From Porogramme epimiltina (Eukaryota; Basidiomycota; Agaricomycetes; Polyporales; Polyporaceae), in NCBI GenBank assembly GCA_900155495.1, contig FTLJ01000890.1:27728-91727 (forward strand): DNA of 64,000 nt. The letters are read 5' to 3'. Made by a program: the position numbers and the translations under genes. The notes beneath the pieces are model-generated. The model saw nothing but the letters and a program-made list of their open reading frames with translations, was not told the DNA's origin and did not search any database. The first letter of the stretch is position 1, and each line of letters opens with the position of its first letter. Positions 1-10,691 of this stretch are shown here, one piece after another.

Positions 1-1246
1 TGGGGCAGTGAGTGTACTTCATCACCGATACGTTCACGATCTTATCCGCCTTTGAAGCATTCACTGGTTTGAGGACGTTCGCTGTCAGTGGCCATCGTAT
101 TCTTTCTCTAGCGATCTGGATAATTTCCATTACTCCCATTGGGGTAATAATGGTACGTCACTCCCCTTGTGCGTTCGGGACACTTCACTCCTTATTAAGT
201 GTGCGGTCCAGTACCTTTACGTTATAAGCGGCATTGTCACACCATGGTCGTCACCAACTGAGCAGATGACACAAACAGATGCTCTTGATAGATTGTAAGC
301 AGCTTCCTTATCTTGCGTTTTTTGTATATGAACGACATCCCTTTATGACAGTAGTCAGTTCGTTCTCCTTTGGGAACCTCATTGATGTTCTTGAGCTCTA
401 ATGCTTCACAAGTTACCGTGATTGGCCCTGCCTTACTAGTTCTCGCAGATACGCTTGCTGCTGCGGTGACATGGCGTACGCTTCATAAGCATAGAGCAAG
501 GGAAGAAGTAGCCCGTTGCACCTTTTCGAGCATTGTTCTGTGGAATGGTACGCTTCAGTTCAGGTGGTAATCACTGCGGTGCTGATAATCGTCATGTTAG
601 GCATGATATACTTCGTGTATGATCATATCATGATAAACCTTCTCGTCAGTCAAAATTGACGATCATTCGTACAGTGCTACGTCTTTTTTAAACCTCTTGC
701 ACATCGTTTTAACTCTCCGTGGTGTGAGTGAAACACTCAGCAACTTACGTTCGTTTGAGACGTGTGAATCACTCATGCGCCCACTGAGCAGGTCGATGTT
801 CCCATGACTGACACAAGCCTCGTCCCGGTGTTTATCAAAACGTTCGTCAGCCTTTCGAACCTCCCCAAAAACCTTCTACTAACCGTGTATTTCACCACCC
901 ACGTAGTATGACGTCGATACTCATGGGTAGATTCATGATGAACCTGCAAAGATTTGAGAGAAGGACGAACGATGGGTTCATGTCTATGGCCAGTTTGCAT
1001 TTTGCCCCTGGCTTATTCCAAGAGGAACCCATTATTCCTAGAGACGACTCGCGCTTGGTGACGGATTGAAGCCATTTAGGGACTCTTTATGCTATTACTT
1101 TCTTTAATACTGCCAAACGATGCTTATGGGTAGCGTCACGATTAAACATTGCTCACGCATGAGTCCTAAAACAAAACCTTATGGTGCTCCTTTCGGAAGA
1201 CGGTTTGGACTTTGAACTCGACCTGAGCCGGGGCTTAGTCTCGTGC

Positions 1247-1274
1247 CAAGACCCTCCACGTGTGGAGGGTCTTG
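1247..1274. repeat. 28-bp palindrome
   Basis: Two perfect 13-nt arms (CAAGACCCTCCAC and its complement) are separated by GT, so the centre reads CCACGTGTGG and contains a CACGTG E-box. It could form a hairpin or bind a dimeric bHLH-type factor. No nearby gene explains it. Confidence 0.6.
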
Positions 1275-1558
1275 TATCTAAGTCGGGCTTTTGATAGGGG
1301 TCTGCAGGGGGCCGCAGGACTACAGTTGATACTTATCGTGATAAGAGGTATATAATTACCCGATCAACAGGCACAATGTAAAAGAGTCATTATCGTTGCT
1401 CTAACGATCGCATAGCCGCTTCAAATCCTTTGAGACACGTCTTTAGGTCGATATTGAGCACATCGTGTAATCGCATGATCTTCTTTGTCCATGGACTCAC
1501 AACCTCCCAGCTCCGTCCGAAGCAATGGCGCTCTCCCAGCGGCCCTCATAAGCTCAAG

Positions 1559-1660
1559 AAAAAAATGGCACTGGCAAGGATTGAACCCGCGTACAAGGCA
1601 ATGCAAGCGCCAAGTAAAACGCGGGCGGTAGCATATCACTTTCCACTACGCCAACAAGGC
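1559..1660 (-). other. tRNA-like element with A box, B box and T7 terminator
   Basis: On the minus strand a box-A-like TGGCGTAGTGG (1653-1643) is followed by a box-B-like GGTTCAATCC (1587-1578) and a run of seven T (1565-1559), the layout of a Pol III gene. A D-stem GCGT/ATGC and a T-stem with G-T wobbles can be drawn. The acceptor arms (GCCTTGT versus CAGTGCC) do not pair and no clean anticodon arm was found. It is therefore probably a tRNA pseudogene or a tRNA-derived SINE rather than a working tRNA. Confidence 0.35.
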
Positions 1661-2322
1661 TTCACAATACTACAGAATGCATACAATATGACCCATCGCG
1701 TTGGCTGAGCACCTAGGGGTTCGCTGATGATGAGGAGCTCGTCCCGGTAACACTCTCGCGTTGACTCCCTTACCATTATGTATAATTTCTTTCATGTAAT
1801 CACGAGATAGAATCGTTTGCGGGACTCTCCCGTAGGCTTATGTTCCGTGTGGTGGGGGGACGGGCGCTATTCCGCCATCGGAATAGCACAGCCACACTTG
1901 GCCCATAAGTAAAGAGTAACAAACCGACTCCCCAGCTCGCGCTCCTACCTATTGCGCATCTGGCACATTTGGGACAAAATAAATGTATAGAGAGATAGTA
2001 ATGCATATGGTGTGTTCAACAAAGCCCTAAAAATGAGGTAAAACGGAAGGGAGAGTCAAGACAAGAGCGAATAAAGTCACCCTACAGACCCCTAGTAAAT
2101 ACCCGACTTTGATGCAAACCCCTCTGCAAGCAGAGGGATTTGTGCCGAACCTAAGCGCCCTGCCCGTACTGAGAGTGACGCCCGACCGCATCTGGAGCTG
2201 CCATATACCGTCTCTTGGCACTGGGACTCTCAATAGTACCTGCATCTCCTCATCTCTTACACACCTTTCCTTCCCAACATCGGGGAATAATACCTCACAT
2301 TCAACGCCTCAGGAAATATCAC

Positions 2323-5300
2323 ATGAGCACGCCTGCAAATGAGCCCCCCCGCGATTTGGAGAATGGTACCGACCCGGACAACCTGGCCCGCCAGCCCCGC
2401 AGCTCTGTCCCGTCCTTCCTCTTCATCTCCTTCATCCTCTTTATGCTCATGAGCGGCCGAGGAGATGAGTTCGCCGTCACCCGTGATATGTACGTCAACG
2501 GCCTTCAATCCCTTAACTACCAACTCGCCAACTTCACCGCCTGGAGGAACGGCACTGAGTCCAACTTTACCCTCGTCAGTCCCGCTCCCCGCTCTTTGAG
2601 GTGCGCGTGCGCATAATGACGGTGTGTTTCCTTCTACGTCTCTTTGTGTAGCCAGTTCAAGACCCCAACACCATGCCCCTCGTGGCGGCATTCCTCCAGT
2701 ACGGACGCGAGCTCGACCCCCAGCATGGATCCTACTATTCCAACATGACCGGATACTGGCACGCGGATGTACAACCCCACAACCTTACGTCACTCAATGC
2801 GACTGAGCAGGTTGCACCATGGAGGCACCTGTCGGAGCAGCTCATGATCACCGCCAACCTCACGGAGATCCCGGAGAAGCTCGGTCCGTGGAACTGGACA
2901 AGGACGAACAAGGTCACGTTGAACATCGGAGACAAGCTTGTCGCGCTGAAGCCCGAAGGAAATGGGACGGAGGAAAGGGGTGAGGACTGGGCTAAGGATG
3001 TGAAGGAGGCGAAGAACATCGCTGTGATCCATGTGAGTCCGCTGCCTCCGTTTTGTCATGCCCTTAATGAGATGGGCCCTCTTTAGGGGAAGGTGGAACT
3101 GTCCGATCCGAAGAACACTGAAGAGCTGCACCTGGACTTCGAGGGTATCCATGTCGTCTCAAGCGGCACTGTGTATGCTCTCGCCGCGTCGCAGGGGTGA
3201 GTGAACTCTGTTTCACGCTTGCACTCCACGCTCATCCTGTTGGTGCTACGTTTGCATGAAGACGTGGCATCGATATCCGTAGCCTTCCTGCGCTTGTGCC
3301 AGAACATTGGAGGAATGATAGCGCGCGTGCTGTGGAGTCTGAGCTTCGGACGAGAATTTCGAGGCTGAAAGAGAAGATTGACTCAGGCGTGTTGGAACAG
3401 GACGCCGGTTCCGTCGGTACGCTCTCTTGTGCAGCTCACGTTGTCGTTTGCCAATCGCCTTTGTCCTAACAGACGAGAGTCCGAAGACGAGGTGCTCCTT
3501 CAAGCTATTCGCACAACTCGACGCAAGTTCCGTCCCCAAGGAGCTGATGGACGAGCTTGAAAGCGAGCTGGAGGAGCCAACCGGCATCTCAACAGTCAGA
3601 GCGCCAGAACTATCTCTCGAAGGAGTGCTGCTTAGTCAAGACTGTGGAATCATGTATGAGATCAACCATGGTATCGGAGTACAGTACGTCGTATGCTTCA
3701 ACTGACACCGACCGCCTTGTCTGACCGAACTTCTTAGAACGAAGAGGTTATATGGGAAGATCTCTACGTGTGCGTTACGTTTTGCATGATCTCTCACCTC
3801 CGCTGACAGAGTCTCTCCAGATTCCGGAATATCGACACTAGTCAACTTCTTCCTCCTTGCCTTGTTCCGCCGACAAGCAGCAGAAAGCAGCTCAGCAGCC
3901 GGTCTCTCTCGCGTCTCCCGCTATACGTTCCTTATTCAGAGTCTCATCGACGCGATATCTTTTGTTGGGGTAAGTCGCAAGCCCTCCCGCGTCTGAGTGC
4001 GCCACTAATCACGCTTCGTAGCATGTAACAGTAGCTATTCTTGCAGACGGGCAGCCTGCACTATCGGTTCTCGCGCCTGCCGGTCTCGCCTGCCTGCTCT
4101 TCATATACGAAGCGGTATGTACAGTTCCCCACTTCCTATCGTCCACTAGCTAACATATTCTCCTCAGCAATTCGCCGTCCTCATCGGGCAGATACAAGCA
4201 CATGAGGACGTTTCTCCCTCGGCGTCAACTGCGCCGACACCCGCTCCCCCGCCACAACCTCCGACACCGCCAACAGGCGGCGATGCTAACGCAGCCGACA
4301 CCCCTACACCTCCAGCGCGGCCAGCGGCACCTACGCCTCCGGCCCCTGCCACACAACCAACTAACCCATCATTCCTGAACTTCCTCTGGACCCACGTTCG
4401 CACAGATCCGGCGGCGCGTCTCTGTACGTCGTATCCACATTGTCCCTTACACTATCCTCCGCATACTCATCGTGCGCGCATATATACAGGGACCCTCATG
4501 TCTCTCTGTCTGATCGTCGTGTTCAGAGTAGTCATCATGCTCTCGCTACCGCTCTTCTTCATCACCTCCCTCTACTCTTTGATGTGGCTCGTGCAGATAT
4601 ATCGCTCCGCGCGGCGTGGACGCAGCAGCGGGCTCGCGCCCTCGTACCTCGTCGGCACGACCCTCGGTCGGCTGTTTTTTGCATGTTGTAAGCTACCTCT
4701 TACCATCGAGTTTGTGTGCTCCTGCTGAAGAGCGTGCTCCCAAGATTTCCTCGGCTGCCCCAAGAACATCTTCGACATCGAGCCACGCCGTGAGCCGCGC
4801 AGCCATTACCTCTCTACTCGCCCATTCGCGTGCTGATCTCCACTTTCCCCAGCATGGATATATGCCGTTGCGCTTCTGATGCTCGCTCAAGTTCTCATGG
4901 TGGCTCTCCAGGAACGCGCGGGCCCCACCTTCTTCCTCCCGCAACGTGCCGTGCGCACGCAGACGTACAACTACCACCCGCCGATGCCCCTACCCGACCC
5001 CGAGGCCCCCGAACAGACGCTTGGCGACTGCGCGATCTGTATGGACGCGATTGAGGTCGATCCGGGTTTGCGGAGGCGGCGGAGTAAGTCCAGCGATGGC
5101 TTTGGAGGGGAGAAGCGGCCGTTCTTCTTGGGCACAGTTGCGGGCACCACCGCAGCGAAGAAGAGCTACAGCCTTGCACCGTGCCATCACCTATTCGTGA
5201 GTGACCATTTGCCTTGCCTTGCTATGCGTGTGCTTACGGTGAACGTGCGCGTTGGGGAACAGCATACGGCATGTCTAGAACGATGGCTCGCGATCAAGGT

Positions 5301-5394
5301 GAGTCTCCTGTGTTTCGGTTCACCGCGCAATGGTCTGATCATCGCTGTGCAGAACATTTGTCCACAATGTCGGAGACCGCTGCCACCTCTATAG
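2323..5394 (+). CDS. Transmembrane RING-H2 E3 ubiquitin ligase, Tul1/Dsc1 type
   Basis: The start is the ATG at 2323, giving an N-terminus MSTPANEPPRDLEN followed by a hydrophobic segment (about residues 26-45, SVPSFLFISFILFMLM). Introns seen include 2575-2651, 3033-3086, 3197-3261, 3417-3472 and one starting at 3684. The first half is a lumen-type region rich in N-glycosylation sequons. The second half has several membrane helices interrupted by a Pro/Thr/Ala-rich loop (about 4200-4370). The C-terminus is a RING-H2: CAIC, then CHHLFHTAC, then CPQC, with an insertion between the first two pairs, ending at 5394. This order (N-terminal anchor, glycosylated luminal domain, polytopic membrane part, C-terminal RING) is that of yeast Tul1 and fission-yeast Dsc1, Golgi/endosomal ligases that ubiquitinate membrane proteins. 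In basidiomycetes a role in membrane-protein quality control is likely, but this is inferred from family knowledge. Confidence 0.82.
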
Positions 5395-6697
5395 TACACG
5401 TCTTAATACTTGAACCTGGCTTTTCCTTTGTACAAACCGTCGGACACATGTTGCATCCTGGATACTTACCTATACATACCATTAATAGAATGCGCTGCCG
5501 CAGCATGCCAGCAGTACACATGACTTTCATTCTCTCATAAACCTATACGGCGCCGACCACGAGCCTGCTACGGTAGTCAACAGAGCCATATGTGCGGCCC
5601 AATGCTGTGGAGAAGTGTGTGCCGCGAAGGAAGTGCGCAGCGTTACTGAGATCATGGTGGAAGAAGCCCGCCGGCGTCGTGCAGGAGCTGCGCCGCCGGG
5701 TGGCTGCGGATGGGCGCTTACCGGGTCAGGAGACCGGAGGTCTTCGTGGCAGTTAGTTACATACACTGACGCCAACTTCTACCCATTCATCATCCATCCT
5801 CGAGTCCCGCAAACATACCCTCTATTGCAGCTTCTCTAACATGCAGGATGATAAGGATACACTAGGATGCGTCCTATGAGCGATTCAAGTAGCAATTTGC
5901 CAGAAAAGCGGACATAGACTCTTTGAAGAAGCCTCTTCTCACGTTCGGCTCGAATGGACCCACATCCCACGGGCTTGATCCAAAGTCACGGTAAGTACTC
6001 TGTTTGAGACCCAGAGCGCTGAAGCGGGCTAAAAAGTTATGGCATCGCTGCGCCTTGCTGCGCTCCCCGCGCTTCTCCTCCCCAGTCACGACGACCCCCG
6101 CTGGCGCTTGACGACAGGCTCTTGCTCTTGTCTGCGCCCTCCACCGATCCTCGCAAGTCTGCATGGCCCGCTCGGTTGCCTCGGCGAGGACGAGAAACTC
6201 TGTACCGATGAGGTAGTCGAACTCGCGTACAGCCACTGAAGGAGAGCCGTCGGCGACACATGGAGACCGCTGCGTACTATTCCGAATGGCGACGTCACAC
6301 AAGCCAAGCAATGGCTGCTGGAAGGCTCCTCATTGTGAGCCACAAGTATTCGCTAGGCTTTCGGTCCTCTGATCGCATTTGTTACTAGGGCATGTGAGGC
6401 CAGTGGCCTGCTGGCGAGGCAATTCGCGCGGCACCTCTCTTACGGCTCAGTCAAGAGCGGTGCCGCGTTGCGCGGAGGTGCTACTGATCGACCTTGAACC
6501 GAACCAACCGTCCGGAGGCGCGAGCATCCAGCGGCGGCCAGCACTCTTCCAGTACCTGGGGTCAGAAAGTGTCGGAGGAAGGTTTGGCTGGATATGCCCG
6601 CCGACCGAACATCGGATGACGACCGTTTCGGGTCGGGAGCCTGGGTCCGCGAAGAACATTCGCCTTCTCCCTCACTGCGCAGCCACCTGCCTGGGGG

Positions 6698-6703
6698 TAT
6701 AAG
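6698..6703 (+). promoter_or_regulatory. TATA-like box of first secreted-protein gene
   Basis: TATAAG lies 184 bp upstream of the ATG at 6882. The paralogue has TATAAAA 215 bp upstream of its ATG, and both are followed by the same 34-nt leader block, which supports a shared core promoter. Confidence 0.5.
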
Positions 6704-6749
6704 AACGCTCCCCTTCAGCAAGCGATTTCCTCACAATTCCACAACTCCC

Positions 6750-6783
6750 TTGCAACGCACCGAGGCCGGATCCTCTTCACAGC
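6750..6783 (+). repeat. 34-nt leader block shared with 10526-10559
   Basis: These 34 bases are identical to 10526-10559, in the presumed 5' leader of the two tandem secreted-protein genes. The coding parts have diverged much more, so the block is either conserved for transcript start or translation, or kept alike by gene conversion. Confidence 0.75.
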
Positions 6784-6881
6784 TCTAGTCTTCAGGTCGC
6801 TCCTCTTCAGCCGTTCTACCTTCCAACCTTCAGGTCGACCTTCGGCACCGCCTCTTACTTCATCCGTCAAAGTCTAGAATC

Positions 6882-8087
6882 ATGTTCTTCTCAAAATCCT
6901 TCGTCGCCACCGCCATTCTCGCCGCGAGCCTCTCCCTCGAGGCCTCCGCCCAGGCGATCATCACTCCTGCGCTCGGCCTCAGCGGCACGAGCCAGAGCGA
7001 TGCCCAGCAGCCGTCGACCGCCAGCCCGTGCGGAAGCGTGGACATCTCGTCCGTGTTCGACTCGGCTCAGGCGATCACCGCCAGCGATGATGTGTTCTCC
7101 GCGACGATCACGAACTTTGACGCGTACGTGCCGTATTCCTTCTGGACTTCCCTCGACTAACATATTTCCCCTTTCTTTGCGCGAGCAGCGGTACTGCCGG
7201 TTCGCGCCAGGTCACTTGCAAGGTCGACCCCACGGGTACGGGCAACTCTTTCGTTGATGCGACCGTGACCCAGAACGGCGACCAGGTACGCACATTATTT
7301 CTTCCATCGCATGTACCCCGTGTCTCAATAGACCCTCTCCCTTTGCCGTCTGATACATAGGACCCGACCGCGGCAGGCAGCCAGCAGCTTAAGATTCAGC
7401 TCCCCTCGGGTACGACGTGCACTGGTGGCACAGCGGGCGACAAGTGCCTCGTCGCATTCACCACGGACGGCGGCTACGGCAACTGCGTCGTTGTCCAGCA
7501 GCCCGCCGCCGCTACGACGACTACGCCCAAGGCGGCGAACCCGAGCCCGACGACCGGCGCGGGCAACACCAACAACAACACGCCCACGAACGGTAACGGC
7601 AACACCAACACCAACACCAACACCAACACCAACGGCTCCCCCGCGGCGGGCAACGCCGCGCGCGGCCAGCAGGGCGGCCCCGCGCACAAGCGCGAGCCCC
7701 AGCGCAACCGCGGCGGTGCCAACCGCGCTGCCGCGAACAACAACGCGCCCGCCCCCGCGCGCGCGACGCCCACGCCCACGCCCCCTCCCCCGGCCAACCA
7801 GAACCAGAACCAGCCCCCCGCGAACCAGAACCAGCCCGCTCAGCAGGCCGCCGCCGGGGGCAACCGCGCCGCCGCCGCCGCGAACCGCGCTCCCGCCCGT
7901 CCGCGGGACTCCAAGCCGTTCGCGCGGTTCGTCGAGGAGCAGCGCTTGGCTGCACGTGGCCTTGTACGTCTTTCGTCCTCCTTTCTCGCGCGGGATCAAT
8001 TTACTGATATTCGCGACTTTACAGGGTACTCGTGCTGCTGCTGTCGCTCGCCGCGCTGCCGAGGGCCCCGCCGTCGAGGTGCTCTAA
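6882..8087 (+). CDS. Secreted protein, gEgh16/DUF3129-like, Asn/Pro/Gln-rich tail (paralogue 1)
   Basis: Four exons (6882-7123, 7189-7285, 7361-7963, 8025-8087) give 334 aa in frame. A signal peptide (MFFSKSFVATAILAASL) is probably cleaved after Ala23, leaving Gln24 at the mature N-terminus. Residues of about 24-155 form a globular domain with Cys-containing motifs SPCGSVDI, TCTGGTAGDKCLVAF and GGYGNCVVV; the pattern DPTGTGNSFVDATVT then CTG..KC resembles the gEgh16/GAS1 (DUF3129) family of fungal secreted, infection- or growth-associated proteins. A low-complexity tail follows, with a (NT)n run and Pro/Gln/Ala/Arg-rich stretches. The C-terminus (FVEEQRLAARGLGTRAAA and onward to PAVEVL) is nearly the same as in paralogue 2 and is split by an intron at the same place. 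Enzymatic activity is not shown. Confidence 0.78.
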
Positions 8088-8634
8088 GCGCACTCGCTTC
8101 CACTCTCCTTGTTATGCTCAAACGTCCTACCTACTTATCTCGTCATGGGGAGCTATTACCTACTGGCTTAATCTTGTCGGAAGACTAGTCATGTGTATGA
8201 GTACGTGCGTTGTAGTTGCCGATTGAGTCGTCCAATAGAGGCTCTAGTGGCATTTTGGGAACCTATATCTCCGTGCGACCAAATCTCAAGCACCCAAGTT
8301 TTATCTCGTCCCTGCAGCTCACACAGGTCACGATAATTGCCCATAGCTCTGGTGTTCTCCGCCCGCGCACCTCGAAGACCTAAAGATCTCCCAAACTTGA
8401 GTACTCTAAAGTTTCTCGGACACCGGTGTCCACAGGGAATTCTTGATATTGTGGAAAGCAATACCAGTTCGAAACCGTGTTCCACGAATGGGTGCGTGGC
8501 ACGTGCCACATCGCAAAGACTGATTTTCAGTATTACGTAAATATAGTGTGTTGGAATAGCGCCTCTCACTGGCTTCGACCTCCGTCGTTGTGCTCGAACT
8601 GAACTTCACAGCACATGCTCTGGGCTCGCTGGAC

Positions 8635-8722
8635 CGTATCGAACCGGCGTTCTGCATGTAGCTCCCTTGGGCTCGGCAGCCCTGATCCCAGTCACGCTGG
8701 TGTACTTCTAACCCTTGCGCCA
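8635..8722 (-). other. Second tRNA-like element (A and B boxes only)
   Basis: On the minus strand TGGCGCAAGGG (8722-8712) is followed by GGTTCGATACG (8645-8635), close to Pol III A and B box consensus. The T-stem has two mismatches and no complete cloverleaf can be drawn. Together with the element at 1559-1660 it suggests tRNA-derived repeats rather than tRNA genes. Confidence 0.25.
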
Positions 8723-10476
8723 CCCGGCCGCCAGCTCGAACCGGTGAGGTCAAGTCAAAATAGCTCCCAAGATGCCCCTCCGGGATCCCTACATACACAC
8801 TATGACCGAGCGTTCACCGCCACCCATGGCCTAGTGTCGTCGCTGGCGGCCACGATACCCGCATCAGGCACTAGTGCAGCCCTAGGTGGTACAAATTTGG
8901 TGAGTCTGTGGCCTCCTTGAATGCCTGCGACTGACATGGCGATCTCACAGAATATCCGACAGTGACAATCTCCGCGTAGATATTGCGGTCATCCCACGTA
9001 CAATAATAGTTTGTCGCGACGAATGTGCATCTTCAAATGTTAGGCAGGGTTCCATTGCGAGTCGTTTGACGACACGAAGGCCCACCCCACTCAGAACCCT
9101 CGTAACTCCTCGCAGCGACTGGTGACATTCAGAAGATATCTAGACACTCTTACCATGTCAGAGTCCCCATGTCGAGGAAACAGACAAAAGGACATCCCGA
9201 ACGGGCACCTCCGCGATTGGGTCTTGTGGCGATTCCGTCGTCTTCCAGCAAGTAGTTGGATCTCGTGGCAGTTTCATCAGCACATGAGAGGCCCGGCGAA
9301 CGAGGGGTTGACCTCCGCTCATTTCTCAACTGATGCCCAACGGCCTTGAGTCGGCGGCCTACGCCTAATACATGCTTGTCCTATGAACTATCCCCGCTGA
9401 TGCTCACTCCGTCGGGAACTCCGATTCGTGGTGTTCGCCGAGAATCCCACATCTCAACATCTCGCGTGACACACTTCGTCATGCATGCCATATTGAGTTT
9501 AGGAGGACCGCCAGGTGGGGAAGCGGGTTCAGTGTGAAGTGGAGGAGTTAGAACTCAACGCCGGCCGCTAAGTAATGCGTTTGTTGAGGGGCCTGCTCTA
9601 GACACCCTGGCGACGAAGACGGAGAGTTTGAGTGACCGCAAGTTGATGTGGGTGAGAAGGGGGCGGCGTTGATGAAAGTATAATGAAGGTGGGAGGTCCC
9701 CCACCGCCTTATCACATCCCAACATTGTGGTACTGCACGTACCCGGGATCTGGACGGCGCAAATCCTTGATATGGACGTCTCCATATTCTCGGTCTGGGG
9801 ACCTACAACTTGTGAGCCAGTCCCATGGAAGTGGTACGTAGTTGAGCAGTGGTGTCTAACGCGCGCGGGAGGCCAAGCTGTCACGGCTGTGGCCCCCCCC
9901 TCGCTTCTCGTCTCCCGACCACCACGACCTTCTCTGACGCTCGACGACAGGGGACCTCCTGACCTCCCTCTTTCACCAATCTTCCCAAGAATGCGCGACT
10001 TTTACGCTCCAATCCGGGACGGACAAGGCGGGGTGTGGGTAGGTGGGCATGGCTCGGCGATGGGCCGCCATTCATGAAGGTGCCATAGCGACTGGATCTC
10101 CTCGAAGGACGCGTCGAAGGACACAACTCGTACGCTTTCGTACGCCGCCATCACCCCATGATCCCGCTCGTGCTCGCGAGACGACGGTGAGAGGCACGCG
10201 CGGGCCAATCCGTGCCTTGCCTTCTCGCCGAGCCAATCGCGAGCGCGGCCTCCTCGCGCACCGTGCTATCGAGAACGATCCGCCCGCGCCCGCCAGTCTC
10301 CGCGACGCCCCACCGACTCGCCAGCACCCGCGCCCCTCACACACGACGCCCTCTGGTTGGACGTCCTCGGCGCCGCATGGCAACGACTCCGGCAACAGGC
10401 CCCGCGTCGCACAAATGCGAAAACATGCGCGTCATGGCGCCCCTGCCCGACCCCGAGCCGCGTGGCCCGCGAGCGA

Positions 10477-10483
10477 TATAAAA
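10477..10483 (+). promoter_or_regulatory. TATA box of second secreted-protein gene
   Basis: TATAAAA lies 215 bp upstream of the ATG at 10692 and about 43 bp upstream of the 34-nt leader block shared with the first gene. Confidence 0.6.
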
Positions 10484-10691
10484 CTGCCGCGCCGACGAGA
10501 GCTCCCCCACCTTGCCACTTCTCCTTTGCAACGCACCGAGGCCGGATCCTCTTCACAGCCCTAGTCTGCCGCTTGTTCTTCTCCAACTTCACGTCCAAGT
10601 TCAAGTCCCGGTCCTCTCCTTGTCGCCGTTCGTTTCAAGACTTCCCCCTCCGTTCTTTTCATCTTCACATACCCACCCAAAGTCTGGAACT

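Larger units (their letters stand above)
1..2322. other. Gene-free left flank
   Basis: No coding region is supported here. The open frames are short, lack recognisable domains and are not joined by convincing splice sites. The stretch is less GC-rich than the coding regions. The only structured items seen are a 28-bp palindrome (1247-1274) and a tRNA-like element (about 1559-1660). It may be decayed repeat sequence, but no transposase or reverse transcriptase motif is visible. Confidence 0.5.
5395..6881. other. Intergenic region with unassigned minus-strand open frames
   Basis: This holds the 3' flank of the ligase gene and the promoter of the first secreted protein. On the minus strand, open stretches at about 6311-5874 and 5775-5527 read as protein-like in places (for example REFDYLIGTEFLVLAEATER), but no start, domain or consistent splicing ties them together. 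About 6050-6130 resembles 9900-9980, so this promoter region was duplicated along with the secreted gene. Confidence 0.4.
8088..10691. other. Intergenic region between the tandem secreted-protein genes
   Basis: No gene is supported. The first part (about 8160-8250) matches 11790-11860, so the 3' untranslated region was duplicated with the gene. About 9900-10140 resembles parts of 6050-6250, the duplicated promoter. A tRNA-like element lies at about 8635-8722. The rest shows only short open frames without domains. Confidence 0.5.

Noticed and set aside
1..2322. Retrotransposon or transposase remnant in the left flank
   Set aside because: No reverse transcriptase, integrase or transposase motif, LTR pair or terminal inverted repeat was found in any frame.
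7325..7999. Long minus-strand frames (224 and 144 codons) opposite the first secreted-protein gene
   Set aside because: They are antisense to the low-complexity tail; their Gly/Arg/Val composition is a shadow of the GC-rich repeats, and no splice sites or domains support them.
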